Shown piece after piece: positions 25,113 to 31,660 of a stretch of DNA of 31,660 nt (position 1 is the first letter of the stretch; every line of letters begins with the position of its first letter). A program made the translations under genes and the position numbers. The DNA is from SYAN01 sp049459795 (lineage in GTDB: Bacteria > Actinomycetota > Actinomycetes > Nanopelagicales > Nanopelagicaceae), in the NCBI GenBank assembly GCA_049459795.1, contig JBMUDS010000011.1, forward strand, positions 1 to 31,660, written 5' to 3'. The notes beneath the pieces are model-generated. The model was not told where the DNA came from. It worked only from the letters and a program-made list of their open reading frames with translations, and did not search any database.

Positions 25113-25643
25113 TCAGATGACGAAAGTGCCGACGAAATCCTTCTCTGCCCGTGCCGCGACATTGTTCGTCACCAAAGCGTTCGCGCCGATCTTCGCACCA
25201 TCGCCAACGATGACATCACCGAGGATTCTCGCCCCAGAACCGATGATCACTCGATTACCGATGGTGGGATGACGTTTCCCTCGATCTTGCGATCTCGCGC
25301 CAAGAGTCACGTCGTGATAGACCATCACATCATCACCAACGATCGCAGTCTCTCCGATCACAACTCCCATGCCATGATCGATGAAGAAGCGGCGACCGAT
25401 TCGCGCGCCTGGATGTATCTCGATGCCGGTCTGCCGACGGATGTGATTCGAATAGATTCGTGCGAAGAGTCGGAGCTTTCGGTTCCATAGCCAATGCGCG
25501 ATGCGATGTCCCCAGATCGCGTGCAGGCCAGGGTAGGCAAGGAATACTTCAACTCTCGTTCTGGCTGCCGGATCTCGCTCCATCGCGTTATCGATATCTT
25601 CGACAATGCGACCGATGATGGGAACTCTCTTCATCGACATCAT
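25113..25643 (-). CDS. cysE: Serine O-acetyltransferase
   Basis: This makes O-acetylserine, the substrate of CysK, from serine and acetyl-CoA. It has a short helical N-terminus (KRVPIIGRIVEDIDNAMERDPA), then the left-handed beta-helix with hexapeptide repeats (IHPGARIGRRFFIDHG, VVIGETAIVG). The active-site His follows FID, and a second conserved His is in KRHPTIG. It is 176 residues, the short form seen in many Gram-positives. ATG 25643 overlaps the cysK stop (ATGA); ATGs at 25640 and 25634 are alternatives. The gene order cysK-cysE gives a tightly coupled pair for cysteine synthesis. Confidence 0.9.
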   Translation of the reverse strand: MMSMKRVPIIGRIVEDIDNAMERDPAARTRVEVFLAYPGLHAIWGHRIAHWLWNRKLRLFARIYSNHIRRQTGIEIHPGARIGRRFFIDHGMGVVIGETAIVGDDVMVYHDVTLGARSQDRGKRHPTIGNRVIIGSGARILGDVIVGDGAKIGANALVTNNVAARAEKDFVGTFVI

Positions 25644-26569
25644 CAATCCATCAAGTCCTTGTAAAGAATGGTCGAGAGGTAGCGCTCGCCGAAAGACGGA
25701 ATGATTACCACGATTGTCTTCCCAGCCATCTCGGGTCGATTCGCGACCTGGGTAGCAGCCCAAAGTGCGGCTCCCGCAGAGATACCCGCGAGAATTCCCT
25801 CTTCTGCGGCGGCACGACGCGCGAAAGCGACTGCGTCATCCGCCTCGACATCGATCACTTCGTCATAGACCTTAGTGTCCAATATCGGTGGCACGAAGTT
25901 CGGTCCGATTCCTTGGATCGGATGCCCGCTCGGCTTGCCGCCATTGAGGATCGGTGAGGCGGCGGGCTCTACTGCGAATACCTTGATCGAAGGCTTGCGT
26001 TCCTTGAGCACCTGCCCTATGCCAGTAATGGTTCCACCCGTTCCGATTCCGGCGACGATCGCATCGACTGTGCCATCGGTATCGCGCCAGATCTCTTCGG
26101 CGGTCGTCTTCCTATGGATCTCTGGATTCGCTTCGTTCTCGAATTGGCGGACGAGCACCGCTCCCTCGCGACCTAACTCTTCTGCCTTGGCGATGGCGCC
26201 CTTCATTCCTTCAGCTGCCGGAGTGAGGACCAATTCGGCTCCGAAAGCACGAAGCAGTGCACGGCGCTCTTTCGACATCGAATCCGGCATGGTCAGGATC
26301 GTCTTGTAACCACGCGCTGCTCCGACCATGGCGAGTGCGATTCCAGTGTTTCCACTCGTCGCTTCCACGATCGTCCCACCTGGCTTCAACTGGCCACTCT
26401 TCTCGGCGGCGTCGACCATTGCGATTCCGATTCGATCCTTCACAGTGCTGGTCGGGTTGTAGAACTCCAATTTCGCAAGGACAGTCGCGCCGGAACCTTC
26501 GGTCATACGATTGAGTCGCACCAGTGGCGTGTTCCCGAAGATCTCGGTGATGTCGTTGTAAACCTTCAT
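25643..26569 (-). CDS. cysK: Cysteine synthase (O-acetylserine sulfhydrylase)
   Basis: This PLP enzyme joins sulfide and O-acetylserine to give cysteine. PLP Lys44 is in NPTSTVKDR, the substrate loop is TSGNTGIA, and the phosphate loop is GTGGTITG; GISAGAALWA is near the C-terminus. At 308 residues it has the CysK length. ATG 26569 follows GAGGAG at 9 nt; a TTG at 26575 is too close to it. The cysE gene overlaps its stop. No clear operator is seen upstream. Confidence 0.95.
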   Translation of the reverse strand: MKVYNDITEIFGNTPLVRLNRMTEGSGATVLAKLEFYNPTSTVKDRIGIAMVDAAEKSGQLKPGGTIVEATSGNTGIALAMVGAARGYKTILTMPDSMSKERRALLRAFGAELVLTPAAEGMKGAIAKAEELGREGAVLVRQFENEANPEIHRKTTAEEIWRDTDGTVDAIVAGIGTGGTITGIGQVLKERKPSIKVFAVEPAASPILNGGKPSGHPIQGIGPNFVPPILDTKVYDEVIDVEADDAVAFARRAAAEEGILAGISAGAALWAATQVANRPEMAGKTIVVIIPSFGERYLSTILYKDLMD

Positions 26570-26846
26570 AGTCAATTACTCCTCGTGATGAATTCTGTAT
26601 TGAGTCATTTCTATCTAGCTTTACGTGCTCTAGCGTTGAATGCGATCCACGATGGGATCTCAAGGGCGATGCGCAGAGATCGGGATTAATGACAGCAAAG
26701 ATCAGTGCCGACGCGACCGAAGTCGATGATTCGACGTCGCGTGAAGTACCAAGTCGGCAGTGATGACATGAGGAGGATTCTCCCGACTCATCGATGAATT
26801 CGCTACTCGCGAATGATTCGCAAGAGTGACTCGGAATCTACTCTCG
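26570..26846. other. Intergenic region between nadE and cysK
   Basis: This 277-bp stretch has no gene, tRNA or strong terminator that I can support. It holds one perfect small palindrome, GCGAATGATTCGC, at 26809-26821, 26 bp after the nadE stop, which may aid termination. The cysK promoter should lie in its left part. Confidence 0.5.
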
Positions 26847-28553
26847 TCAGATTCGCTCGCGCCATGAAGATGTGAGTGGCAAGCGACGATCCTTTCCAAA
26901 GGCAAGATGTGAGACCTTCGTCCCAGGTGGATATTGCCTGCGCTTGTATTCGGCGCGATCTACCAGAGTGATGACTCGTAGCGCCAATTCAGGAGCGAAT
27001 CCAGCGCCCGTGATGGCATCAATCGAGCCATTCGCTTCTATATAGATAGTAAGGATCTGATCCAAGATCGGATACGGCGGCAACGAATCAGAGTCACGTT
27101 GATCGGGGCGGAGTTCGGCGCTCGGTTCCTTCGTAATCGAATTCGATGGGATCGGAGCTCGCTCGCCCTCCCCTTCTGCATAGCGATTGCGCCACTTGGC
27201 CAATCTCCAGACATCGCTCTTGAAGATGTCCTTGATCGGGGCGAAGCCACCGACCGCATCACCATAGAGCGTGGAATAGCCGACCGCTAACTCGGACTTG
27301 TTCCCTGTTGCAAGGACCAAGTGTCCATGTTGGTTCGAAAGCCCCATCAAGGTCGTACCGCGAACACGCGCCTGGACGTTCTCTTCTGCCAATCCGGTCA
27401 TCTCGAACGATCGCAAGAAGGCGTCTACCACCGGCTGGATCTCGATCACCGAGAAATGGATTCCAAGATTGATCGCTAATTGCTTTGCATCTTCCATGGA
27501 ATGTTCCGAGGAGTACTTGCTTGGCATCGCGACGCCATGGACGCTCTCCTTGCCGAGGGCATCGACAGCAAGCGTCGCCACCACCGCAGAATCGATCCCG
27601 CCAGAGAGCCCTAATACGACCGATTCGAAACCGTTCTTCTTCACATAATCTCTAAGGCCCATCACGAGTGCCGACCAGATCTCCGCTTCCTCTTCGAGCT
27701 TGACCGCAACTCCTGGTACCAACTTCTCGTAAGGGGGTAGCGGGCCATCAGTGATGACAAGATCCGATGTCGTGGAATTGGCGATCAGATCAAGGTCTAC
27801 GACCATCAATCCATCCTCGAATTGTGGTGCCCGTGCCACCACTCTTCCGGCTGCGTCGACGACGATGGAATCGCCATCGAATACCAAATCGTCCTGACCA
27901 CCCGTCATGTTGACGTAACAGAGGGGCGCGCCGATCTGCATTGCACGGCGCGCAACAAGGTCTCGCCGCTGATCGTCCTTCTTGCGCTCATATGGCGATC
28001 CGTTGATGACGACTACGAGACCAGGATTTCGCGCTGCCACCTCAGCCATGGCAGCACCCTCTTGCCAGATGTCCTCACAGATGGCGATCGCGACATCGAC
28101 ACCGCAGTGACGGAAGAGAAGGGTGGATTCACCCGGAGTGAAATTCCGATACTCGTCGAATACTCCGTAGTTAGGGAGATGTCGCTTCACATAGCGAGCG
28201 CGAACCTGACCCCGATGGATCACTGCCGCGCAATTGCGTGCTGATTTCCCATTCTCGCTCTGGTCGAGATACCCAACCACGACCGCCATCTCACCGAAAC
28301 CTTCCGTCTCAAGGGACGCGGCAAGGTGATTCGTTGCGGCAACCGATTCTCGCTGCAGACTGGAGCGATGTGTCAGATCCTCAATGGGATAGCCGGTTAC
28401 CACCATCTCTGGAAAGAGGAGAAGGTGGACCCCTGAATGCTGAGCCTTCCCTACATATTCACGAATCAGCGCGATGTTATGTTCGATGTCGCCGACCCGA
28501 GGATTGATCTGCGCAAGGCCGATGCGCATCTGCGTCATCGATTGGCCAGTCAT
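26847..28553 (-). CDS. nadE: Glutamine-dependent NAD synthetase
   Basis: This makes NAD from deamido-NAD with ammonia drawn from glutamine. The N-terminal nitrilase-type glutaminase has the Glu49-Lys123-Cys159 triad (FPEMVV, YVKRHLPNYG, AICEDIW). The C-terminal synthetase domain has the ATP loop SGGIDS at 317-322. It has 568 residues from ATG 28553. That start is supported by TACCCT ending 7 nt before it (leaderless); the frame stays open to a TTG at 28610, and ATGs at 28538 and 28529 are also possible. It diverges from panB, so both cofactor genes share the 92-bp promoter region. Confidence 0.95.
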   Translation of the reverse strand: MTGQSMTQMRIGLAQINPRVGDIEHNIALIREYVGKAQHSGVHLLLFPEMVVTGYPIEDLTHRSSLQRESVAATNHLAASLETEGFGEMAVVVGYLDQSENGKSARNCAAVIHRGQVRARYVKRHLPNYGVFDEYRNFTPGESTLLFRHCGVDVAIAICEDIWQEGAAMAEVAARNPGLVVVINGSPYERKKDDQRRDLVARRAMQIGAPLCYVNMTGGQDDLVFDGDSIVVDAAGRVVARAPQFEDGLMVVDLDLIANSTTSDLVITDGPLPPYEKLVPGVAVKLEEEAEIWSALVMGLRDYVKKNGFESVVLGLSGGIDSAVVATLAVDALGKESVHGVAMPSKYSSEHSMEDAKQLAINLGIHFSVIEIQPVVDAFLRSFEMTGLAEENVQARVRGTTLMGLSNQHGHLVLATGNKSELAVGYSTLYGDAVGGFAPIKDIFKSDVWRLAKWRNRYAEGEGERAPIPSNSITKEPSAELRPDQRDSDSLPPYPILDQILTIYIEANGSIDAITGAGFAPELALRVITLVDRAEYKRRQYPPGTKVSHLAFGKDRRLPLTSSWRERI

Positions 28554-28560
28554 AGTCGCG

Positions 28561-28566
28561 AGGGTA
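28561..28566 (-). promoter_or_regulatory. -10 element for leaderless nadE
   Basis: TACCCT on the minus strand, then 7 nt, then ATG 28553. TTCACA lies 16 bp upstream as a reasonable -35 box. Confidence 0.5.
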
Positions 28567-28645
28567 CTATCTACGACGGCGCTGTGAACCTCCAAGAAAT
28601 CACGCGCCAACCCGGGGACCAGAACTGGCCTCGAGGAAAGAGGAG

Positions 28646-29461
28646 ATGATGAGCAACTACCCTGTCGCTCGACGAATCACGATCGAGGATCTCGCTCGTT
28701 TCAAGCGGGAATCCTTCAAATTCGCTGCATTAACCGCTTATGATTCTTTGACAGCTAGCGTCTTCGACCAGGCGGAGATACCGGTCCTCCTCGTTGGGGA
28801 TTCGGCCAGCAACAACTTCCTTGGCGAAGTAGACACAATCCCTGTCACTATGGATGAGTTGATTCCGCTTGCTCGCGCTGTGGTGCGCGGATCATCGCGA
28901 TCGATGGTGATCGCGGATATGCCATTCGGCTCCTACGAGCGATCCGATGATCAGGCTCTCGAGAATGCGATTAGATTCTTGAAAGAAGCGGGAGTACATG
29001 GCATCAAACTCGAAGGAGGTGTTCGAGTACGCTCCCAAGTCGAGGCGCTGACCCGAGCAGGTATCGCCGTCATGGGACATATCGGCTTGACCCCACAATC
29101 CGTCAATGCGCTCGGAGGTTATCGAGTCCAAGGCCGGGGCGAGAAAGCTCAAGGGATCATCGATGATGCACTTTCGCTGCAAGATGCAGGCGCCTTTGCA
29201 GTGGTACTCGAGATGGTCCCCGCAGAATTGGCAGCCGAGATCACGTCGACCCTCTCAATTCCCACGATAGGTATCGGTGCTGGTCCCTCATGCGACGGTC
29301 AGATCCTGGTCTGGACCGACCTCCTTGGCCTTACGGCGAAACCCCCTAGATTCACGGCGCAATACCTTGATCTCCGAAGCCTCATGAACGCGGCAGTAAC
29401 TTCGTGGCGTGAAGACATCGCATCTGGTGCCTTTCCTGCCGAAAAGCACTCCTTCCACTGA
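28646..29461 (+). CDS. panB: 3-methyl-2-oxobutanoate hydroxymethyltransferase
   Basis: This is the first enzyme of pantothenate synthesis: it adds a hydroxymethyl group from methylenetetrahydrofolate to ketoisovalerate. It is 271 residues with TAYDSLTASVFDQA, the metal site around VGDSASN, IADMPFGSY, KLEGG, the catalytic-region MGHIGLTPQS and the product loop IGIGAGPSCDGQILV. The segment after VGDS (ASNNFLGEVDTIPVTMDE) differs somewhat from the common form. Two ATGs (28646, 28649) follow GAGGAAAGAGGAG. No panC or panD is adjacent. Confidence 0.94.
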   Translation: MMSNYPVARRITIEDLARFKRESFKFAALTAYDSLTASVFDQAEIPVLLVGDSASNNFLGEVDTIPVTMDELIPLARAVVRGSSRSMVIADMPFGSYERSDDQALENAIRFLKEAGVHGIKLEGGVRVRSQVEALTRAGIAVMGHIGLTPQSVNALGGYRVQGRGEKAQGIIDDALSLQDAGAFAVVLEMVPAELAAEITSTLSIPTIGIGAGPSCDGQILVWTDLLGLTAKPPRFTAQYLDLRSLMNAAVTSWREDIASGAFPAEKHSFH

Positions 29462-29786
29462 GACGTTCGAAACCTCACTGCGACCTACTTTTTTGGGGTC
29501 GTGCGGGGTGAAAATCGGTCAAATTTCGAAAATTTTTTCAAATTTTTTTTGTCCGTTTTTCGCTCAGGTTTGCTGAAAAAGTCGACTTTGAAATAGTGGC
29601 AAAAAAGCCTATGAAATAAGGGTTTTCTGCAGATGAAGGAGTGAGAACATACCGATCGCTATTTCGATCGATGCGACACGCCAGGATCTGAATCTCGAAA
29701 TATGCTAGAAAAATTCCGCGCGAACTGACACGCTTTGCCGTGAACAGGTCCGGTGACGGATCGGACCATTCTGATAGGAGAACCAC
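29462..29786. other. 325-bp T-rich non-coding leader before the histone-like gene
   Basis: No gene is seen. Near 29489-29575 it holds several T runs, including two of 6-8 T separated by CAAA and matching A runs, then A-rich steps. TTGAAA at 29588-29593 and TATGAA at 29610-29615 (16-bp spacing) form a possible promoter, and TATGCT at 29701-29706 another -10. The A/T tracts are probably bent DNA. A weak CGACC/GGTCG hairpin around a T run near 29482-29501 could end panB transcription. Confidence 0.45.
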
Positions 29787-30044
29787 GTGGCTGCAAAGCG
29801 TCGTAAGAAGGCTGCTGCTAAGGCTGCAGCGCCAAAGCGTCGTCGCAAGAAGGCTGCCGTCAAGGCTGCTGCTCCAAAGCGTCGTCGCAAGAAGGCTGCT
29901 GCGAAGACCGCAGCACCAAAGCGTCGCCGTAAGAAGGCTGCTGCTAAGGCTGCAGCTCCAAAGCGTCGTAAGAAGGCTGCTAAGAAGGCTGCTCCAAAGA
30001 AGGCAGCTCCAAAGCGCCGCAAGAAGGCTGCTAAGAAGAAGTAA
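29787..30044 (+). CDS. Lys/Ala-rich histone H1-like (HupB-tail-like) protein
   Basis: This 85-residue protein is almost only Lys, Arg, Ala and Pro. It consists of about four 14-residue units of the type AAPKRRRKKAAxKx (Pro at 16, 30, 44, 58) and a shortened end. It resembles the basic tails of mycobacterial HupB and of eukaryotic H1, but has no folded HU domain. It should bind DNA or RNA non-specifically and compact the nucleoid; other roles, such as ribosome-associated binding, are possible. The start is GTG at 29787 with AGGAG 6 nt before it. The repeated DNA is 42 bp per unit. A perfect terminator follows. Confidence 0.85.
   Translation: MAAKRRKKAAAKAAAPKRRRKKAAVKAAAPKRRRKKAAAKTAAPKRRRKKAAAKAAAPKRRKKAAKKAAPKKAAPKRRKKAAKKK
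29817..29981 (+). repeat. 42-bp tandem coding repeats in the histone-like gene
   Basis: Four in-frame units encode 14 (last one 13) residues each with PKRRRKK in every complete unit. Synonymous changes differ among units (AAGGCTGCTGCT versus AAGGCTGCCGTC), so the array is not newly amplified. Unit number may vary between strains. Confidence 0.8.
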
Positions 30045-30059
30045 GCCTGCGCTTTATCG

Positions 30060-30089
30060 AAAGCCCGCCGAATTCGTTCGGCGGGCTTT
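30060..30089. terminator. Bidirectional intrinsic terminator
   Basis: A perfect hairpin (AAGCCCGCCGAA, loop TTCG, complement) extends by one A-T pair and is followed by TTTT on the plus strand. It lies 15 bp after the histone-like gene and just beyond the MarR stop, with A-rich sequence on the left, so it can serve both converging genes. Confidence 0.9.
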
Positions 30090-30090
30090 T

Positions 30091-30567
30091 CTAATTCTGC
30101 TTCCGGAAATCCTCGCGAAGGCCGTTCTCGATCTGATCGAAGAGTCCAGCGAGAGCCTCTTGTTCCTTGGGACTCAATTGATCCAAGAATCTCTTACGCA
30201 CCGAATCGACATGATCGGGTGCCGCTTTGACGATCGCTCGATATCCCTTATCTGTCATCACAGCCCATGAACCTCTTTTGTCCTCGGTACATGCTTGACG
30301 CCGTACCCAACCGGCCCTCTCCATCACAGTGATTCGATGGGAAAGCCTCGACTTCGAGATCATGGCGATCTCTGCCAACTCTGACATACGCATCTGTCGC
30401 CCTGGTGCTTCGCTCAATTGTGCTAACACTTCATAGTCAGGCATTGAGAGGTCGTGATCCTCGAGATCCTGTTCAAGAGCATCAAGAAGCCTTCGTGATG
30501 CGATGATGTACGAGCGCCACGCCTTCATTTCGCGCGGATTGAGCCACTTTGGCTTCTTTGTGCTCAT
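30091..30567 (-). CDS. MarR family transcriptional regulator
   Basis: This 158-residue winged-helix regulator has a dimer helix (MKAWRSYIIASRRLLDALEQDLEDHDL), the recognition region MRMSELAEIAMISKSRLSHRITVMERAGWVRR, and the wing with EDKRGSWAVMTDKG. The C-terminal helix (LDQLSPKEQEALAGLFDQIENGL) completes the dimer interface. It is divergent from the CPBP protease gene. ATG 30567 has TAATCT 6 nt before it (leaderless) and an inverted repeat next to that, which suggests autoregulation. The inducer is unknown. Confidence 0.92.
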   Translation of the reverse strand: MSTKKPKWLNPREMKAWRSYIIASRRLLDALEQDLEDHDLSMPDYEVLAQLSEAPGRQMRMSELAEIAMISKSRLSHRITVMERAGWVRRQACTEDKRGSWAVMTDKGYRAIVKAAPDHVDSVRKRFLDQLSPKEQEALAGLFDQIENGLREDFRKQN

Positions 30568-30573
30568 AACCGA

Positions 30574-30579
30574 AGATTA
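30574..30579 (-). promoter_or_regulatory. -10 element for leaderless MarR gene
   Basis: TAATCT on the minus strand is followed by 6 nt and then ATG 30567. It adjoins the inverted repeat at 30581-30592. Confidence 0.5.
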
Positions 30580-30580
30580 C

Positions 30581-30592
30581 TTGAAACTTCAA
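30581..30592. promoter_or_regulatory. Candidate MarR operator
   Basis: TTGAA-AC-TTCAA is an inverted repeat with 5-bp arms, close to the TTG...CAA half-sites common for MarR proteins. It directly adjoins the -10 box of the MarR gene, so a bound dimer would block RNA polymerase. Confidence 0.5.
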
Positions 30593-30664
30593 CTATGTGC
30601 CGACCATTACATCTACGCCATCACAATCGAAGTCCAGAACCCGATCTTGATATCACCGCTTCGC

Positions 30665-30670
30665 TACCCT
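30665..30670 (+). promoter_or_regulatory. -10 element for leaderless CPBP gene
   Basis: TACCCT ends 7 nt before ATG 30678. The same hexamer and spacing occur before nadE. No ribosome site is visible. Confidence 0.45.
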
Positions 30671-30677
30671 TGACCCC

Positions 30678-31562
30678 ATGTTCGAATCGCCGTTTCGCAC
30701 TGTCGCTGAGATAGAGGCGGAAGAGGCGCGAAACTTCAAACCCAGGGCCTGGCGTTGGCTCCTCGGCACCGTGATCATCGTCATCTTCTGGCAGGCCGGC
30801 GGAGTCGCAATGATCCTTGCTGCGGCGGATCTCTTCAATGTTCCCGTAGAGGACCTTGAGACCTTCCCGGACGTTGCTCCATGGAAGGCCGGAGTGATCA
30901 CTCTGGTCTCGTTCATCCCTCTCTTCCTCATCGTTCCCCTGCTCTACGTCCTACTTCTACGGTTGCCGTGGAAAGCATTGATCACAACACGCGAGCGGAT
31001 CTCGACGCGCAGGATTCTCCATGGATTCATCGCAATGAGCGCGCTCGTGATCCCGCTATCGGCGATCGATCTCTTCCTCAACGGTGATGACTATCGCTAC
31101 ACCTTCGACTTCGCACTCTTCTGGCCCTACCTGATCGTCGCTTTGACTCTGCTTCCAGTCCAAACGACGGCTGAGGAGTTCTTCTTCCGGGGTTGGCTGC
31201 TTCGATGGAATGCGAGTGGTGCTTGGCCCATCTGGGCAGTGACTGCTCTCAATGCCTCGCTCTTCGCCCTGCCGCATATGCTCAACCCCGAGGTGAAGGA
31301 TTACTACCTTCTCGCCTTCCTCTACTTCTCATCGATGGGCGCGATGCTCACTCTTGCAACTCTTCGCGATAAGAGTATGGAGGTGGCAATTGGAGCTCAC
31401 TTCGCAAATAACTTGATTGCAGGCGTCTTGGTCTCCTATCAAGACTCTGCCTTGCCATCCGCCGCCCTGTTCATGAGCGGAGAACTCGACTGGCTCGGCA
31501 GCACAGTCACGGCTATCGTCATGGTTCCGATCTTCCTCTGGCTCACCAAGATCCAGGATTAA
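30678..31562 (+). CDS. CPBP family intramembrane protease (CAAX-like)
   Basis: This 294-residue membrane protein has about 7-8 hydrophobic segments and the three ABI/CPBP motifs: EExxxR at 166-171 (EEFFFR), a His at 200 in ALPH, and HxxxN at 241-245 (HFANN). Relatives are glutamic intramembrane proteases that process prenylated or small peptide substrates, or scaffold proteins. It is divergent from the MarR regulator, 110 bp apart, so it is a likely target of that regulator. No bacteriocin or immunity gene is seen beside it, so the substrate is unknown. Confidence 0.88.
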   Translation: MFESPFRTVAEIEAEEARNFKPRAWRWLLGTVIIVIFWQAGGVAMILAAADLFNVPVEDLETFPDVAPWKAGVITLVSFIPLFLIVPLLYVLLLRLPWKALITTRERISTRRILHGFIAMSALVIPLSAIDLFLNGDDYRYTFDFALFWPYLIVALTLLPVQTTAEEFFFRGWLLRWNASGAWPIWAVTALNASLFALPHMLNPEVKDYYLLAFLYFSSMGAMLTLATLRDKSMEVAIGAHFANNLIAGVLVSYQDSALPSAALFMSGELDWLGSTVTAIVMVPIFLWLTKIQD

Positions 31563-31660
31563 CGCCTTGGGTTTGGGGCTTGCACCCATAGCAAGACCCT
31601 CTTCAGCACTTGGGATATAGCCCGTCAACCCAGGACGCTCTTGGTTGCCTTCGAGGGCTA
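31563..31660. other. Right-end 98 bp with no supported feature
   Basis: A minus-strand frame is open through this end and into the CPBP gene, but the part over the CPBP gene is a shadow. I cannot tell whether the last 98 bp carry the end of another gene. Confidence 0.3.

Noticed and set aside
26211..26663. 150-residue minus-strand ORF over cysK and its upstream region
   Set aside because: It is a different frame of the cysK gene with Arg/His/Ser-rich sequence and no family likeness.
28554..28610. Longer NadE N-terminus from TTG 28610
   Set aside because: It is not family-like, and the -10 element fits the start at 28553.
29705..30270. Overlapping ORFs in other frames of the histone-like repeat (both strands)
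   Set aside because: The repeats keep all frames open; only the GTG frame with AGGAG is supported.

Overview
The window looks like a chromosomal stretch of a free-living actinobacterium of moderate GC content (roughly 50%, estimated by eye), most like the Nanopelagicales (acI-type) freshwater group. Pointers are a secreted protein with a short Cys-containing surface module (TKNGVTKTHKAKTFTC), a stand-alone Lys/Ala-rich histone-like protein, a maleylpyruvate-isomerase-like (mycothiol-type) protein, and a mix of Shine-Dalgarno starts and apparent leaderless starts (TANNNT 6-7 nt before the start codon). The placement is inference from a few sequence traits, not a phylogeny. No rRNA, tRNA, CRISPR array, insertion sequence or phage gene was seen.

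Left third (1-11190): a catabolic island for an amino-acid-like compound. It opens with two parts of a polar amino acid ABC importer (permease, binding protein) and a strong terminator. Then come the alpha and beta subunits of a flavin/iron-sulfur amino acid dehydrogenase of the opine oxidase / D-hydroxyproline dehydrogenase / HcnABC type, a DHDPS-family lyase or deaminase, and a two-domain VOC dioxygenase-like protein. The third (gamma, [2Fe-2S]) subunit is present but sits on the opposite strand at 6374-6691. Next follow an Old Yellow Enzyme, a second beta-type flavoprotein, a second DHDPS-family protein and an amidohydrolase. The set matches the core of trans-4-hydroxyproline or opine breakdown, but no epimerase or semialdehyde dehydrogenase is in the window, so the substrate is open.

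Middle (11309-23915): a secreted M6-like metalloprotease, then a long run of minus-strand genes that reads (in transcription order) DUF885 peptidase, NTF2-like protein, M24 Xaa-Pro-type peptidase, and a full dipeptide/oligopeptide importer (binding protein, two permeases, two ATPases). This is a peptide uptake and hydrolysis module. Upstream of it are a second Old Yellow Enzyme and, divergent from that, a DinB/maleylpyruvate-isomerase-like protein. Two intergenic tandem repeats (9 bp x 4 and 12 bp x 3-5) lie just upstream of the M24 and second Old Yellow Enzyme genes.

Right third (23953-31660): mostly housekeeping. It has an MFS transporter, cysK-cysE (cysteine synthesis), nadE (NAD synthesis), panB (pantothenate synthesis), a histone H1/HupB-tail-like protein behind a 325-bp T-rich leader, a bidirectional terminator, a MarR regulator with a likely operator, and a CPBP intramembrane protease.

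Taken together, import and hydrolysis of peptides (with a proline-directed enzyme) next to imino acid or opine-type oxidation suggests one island for nitrogen-rich dissolved organic matter. The link between the two modules is an inference from neighbourhood.
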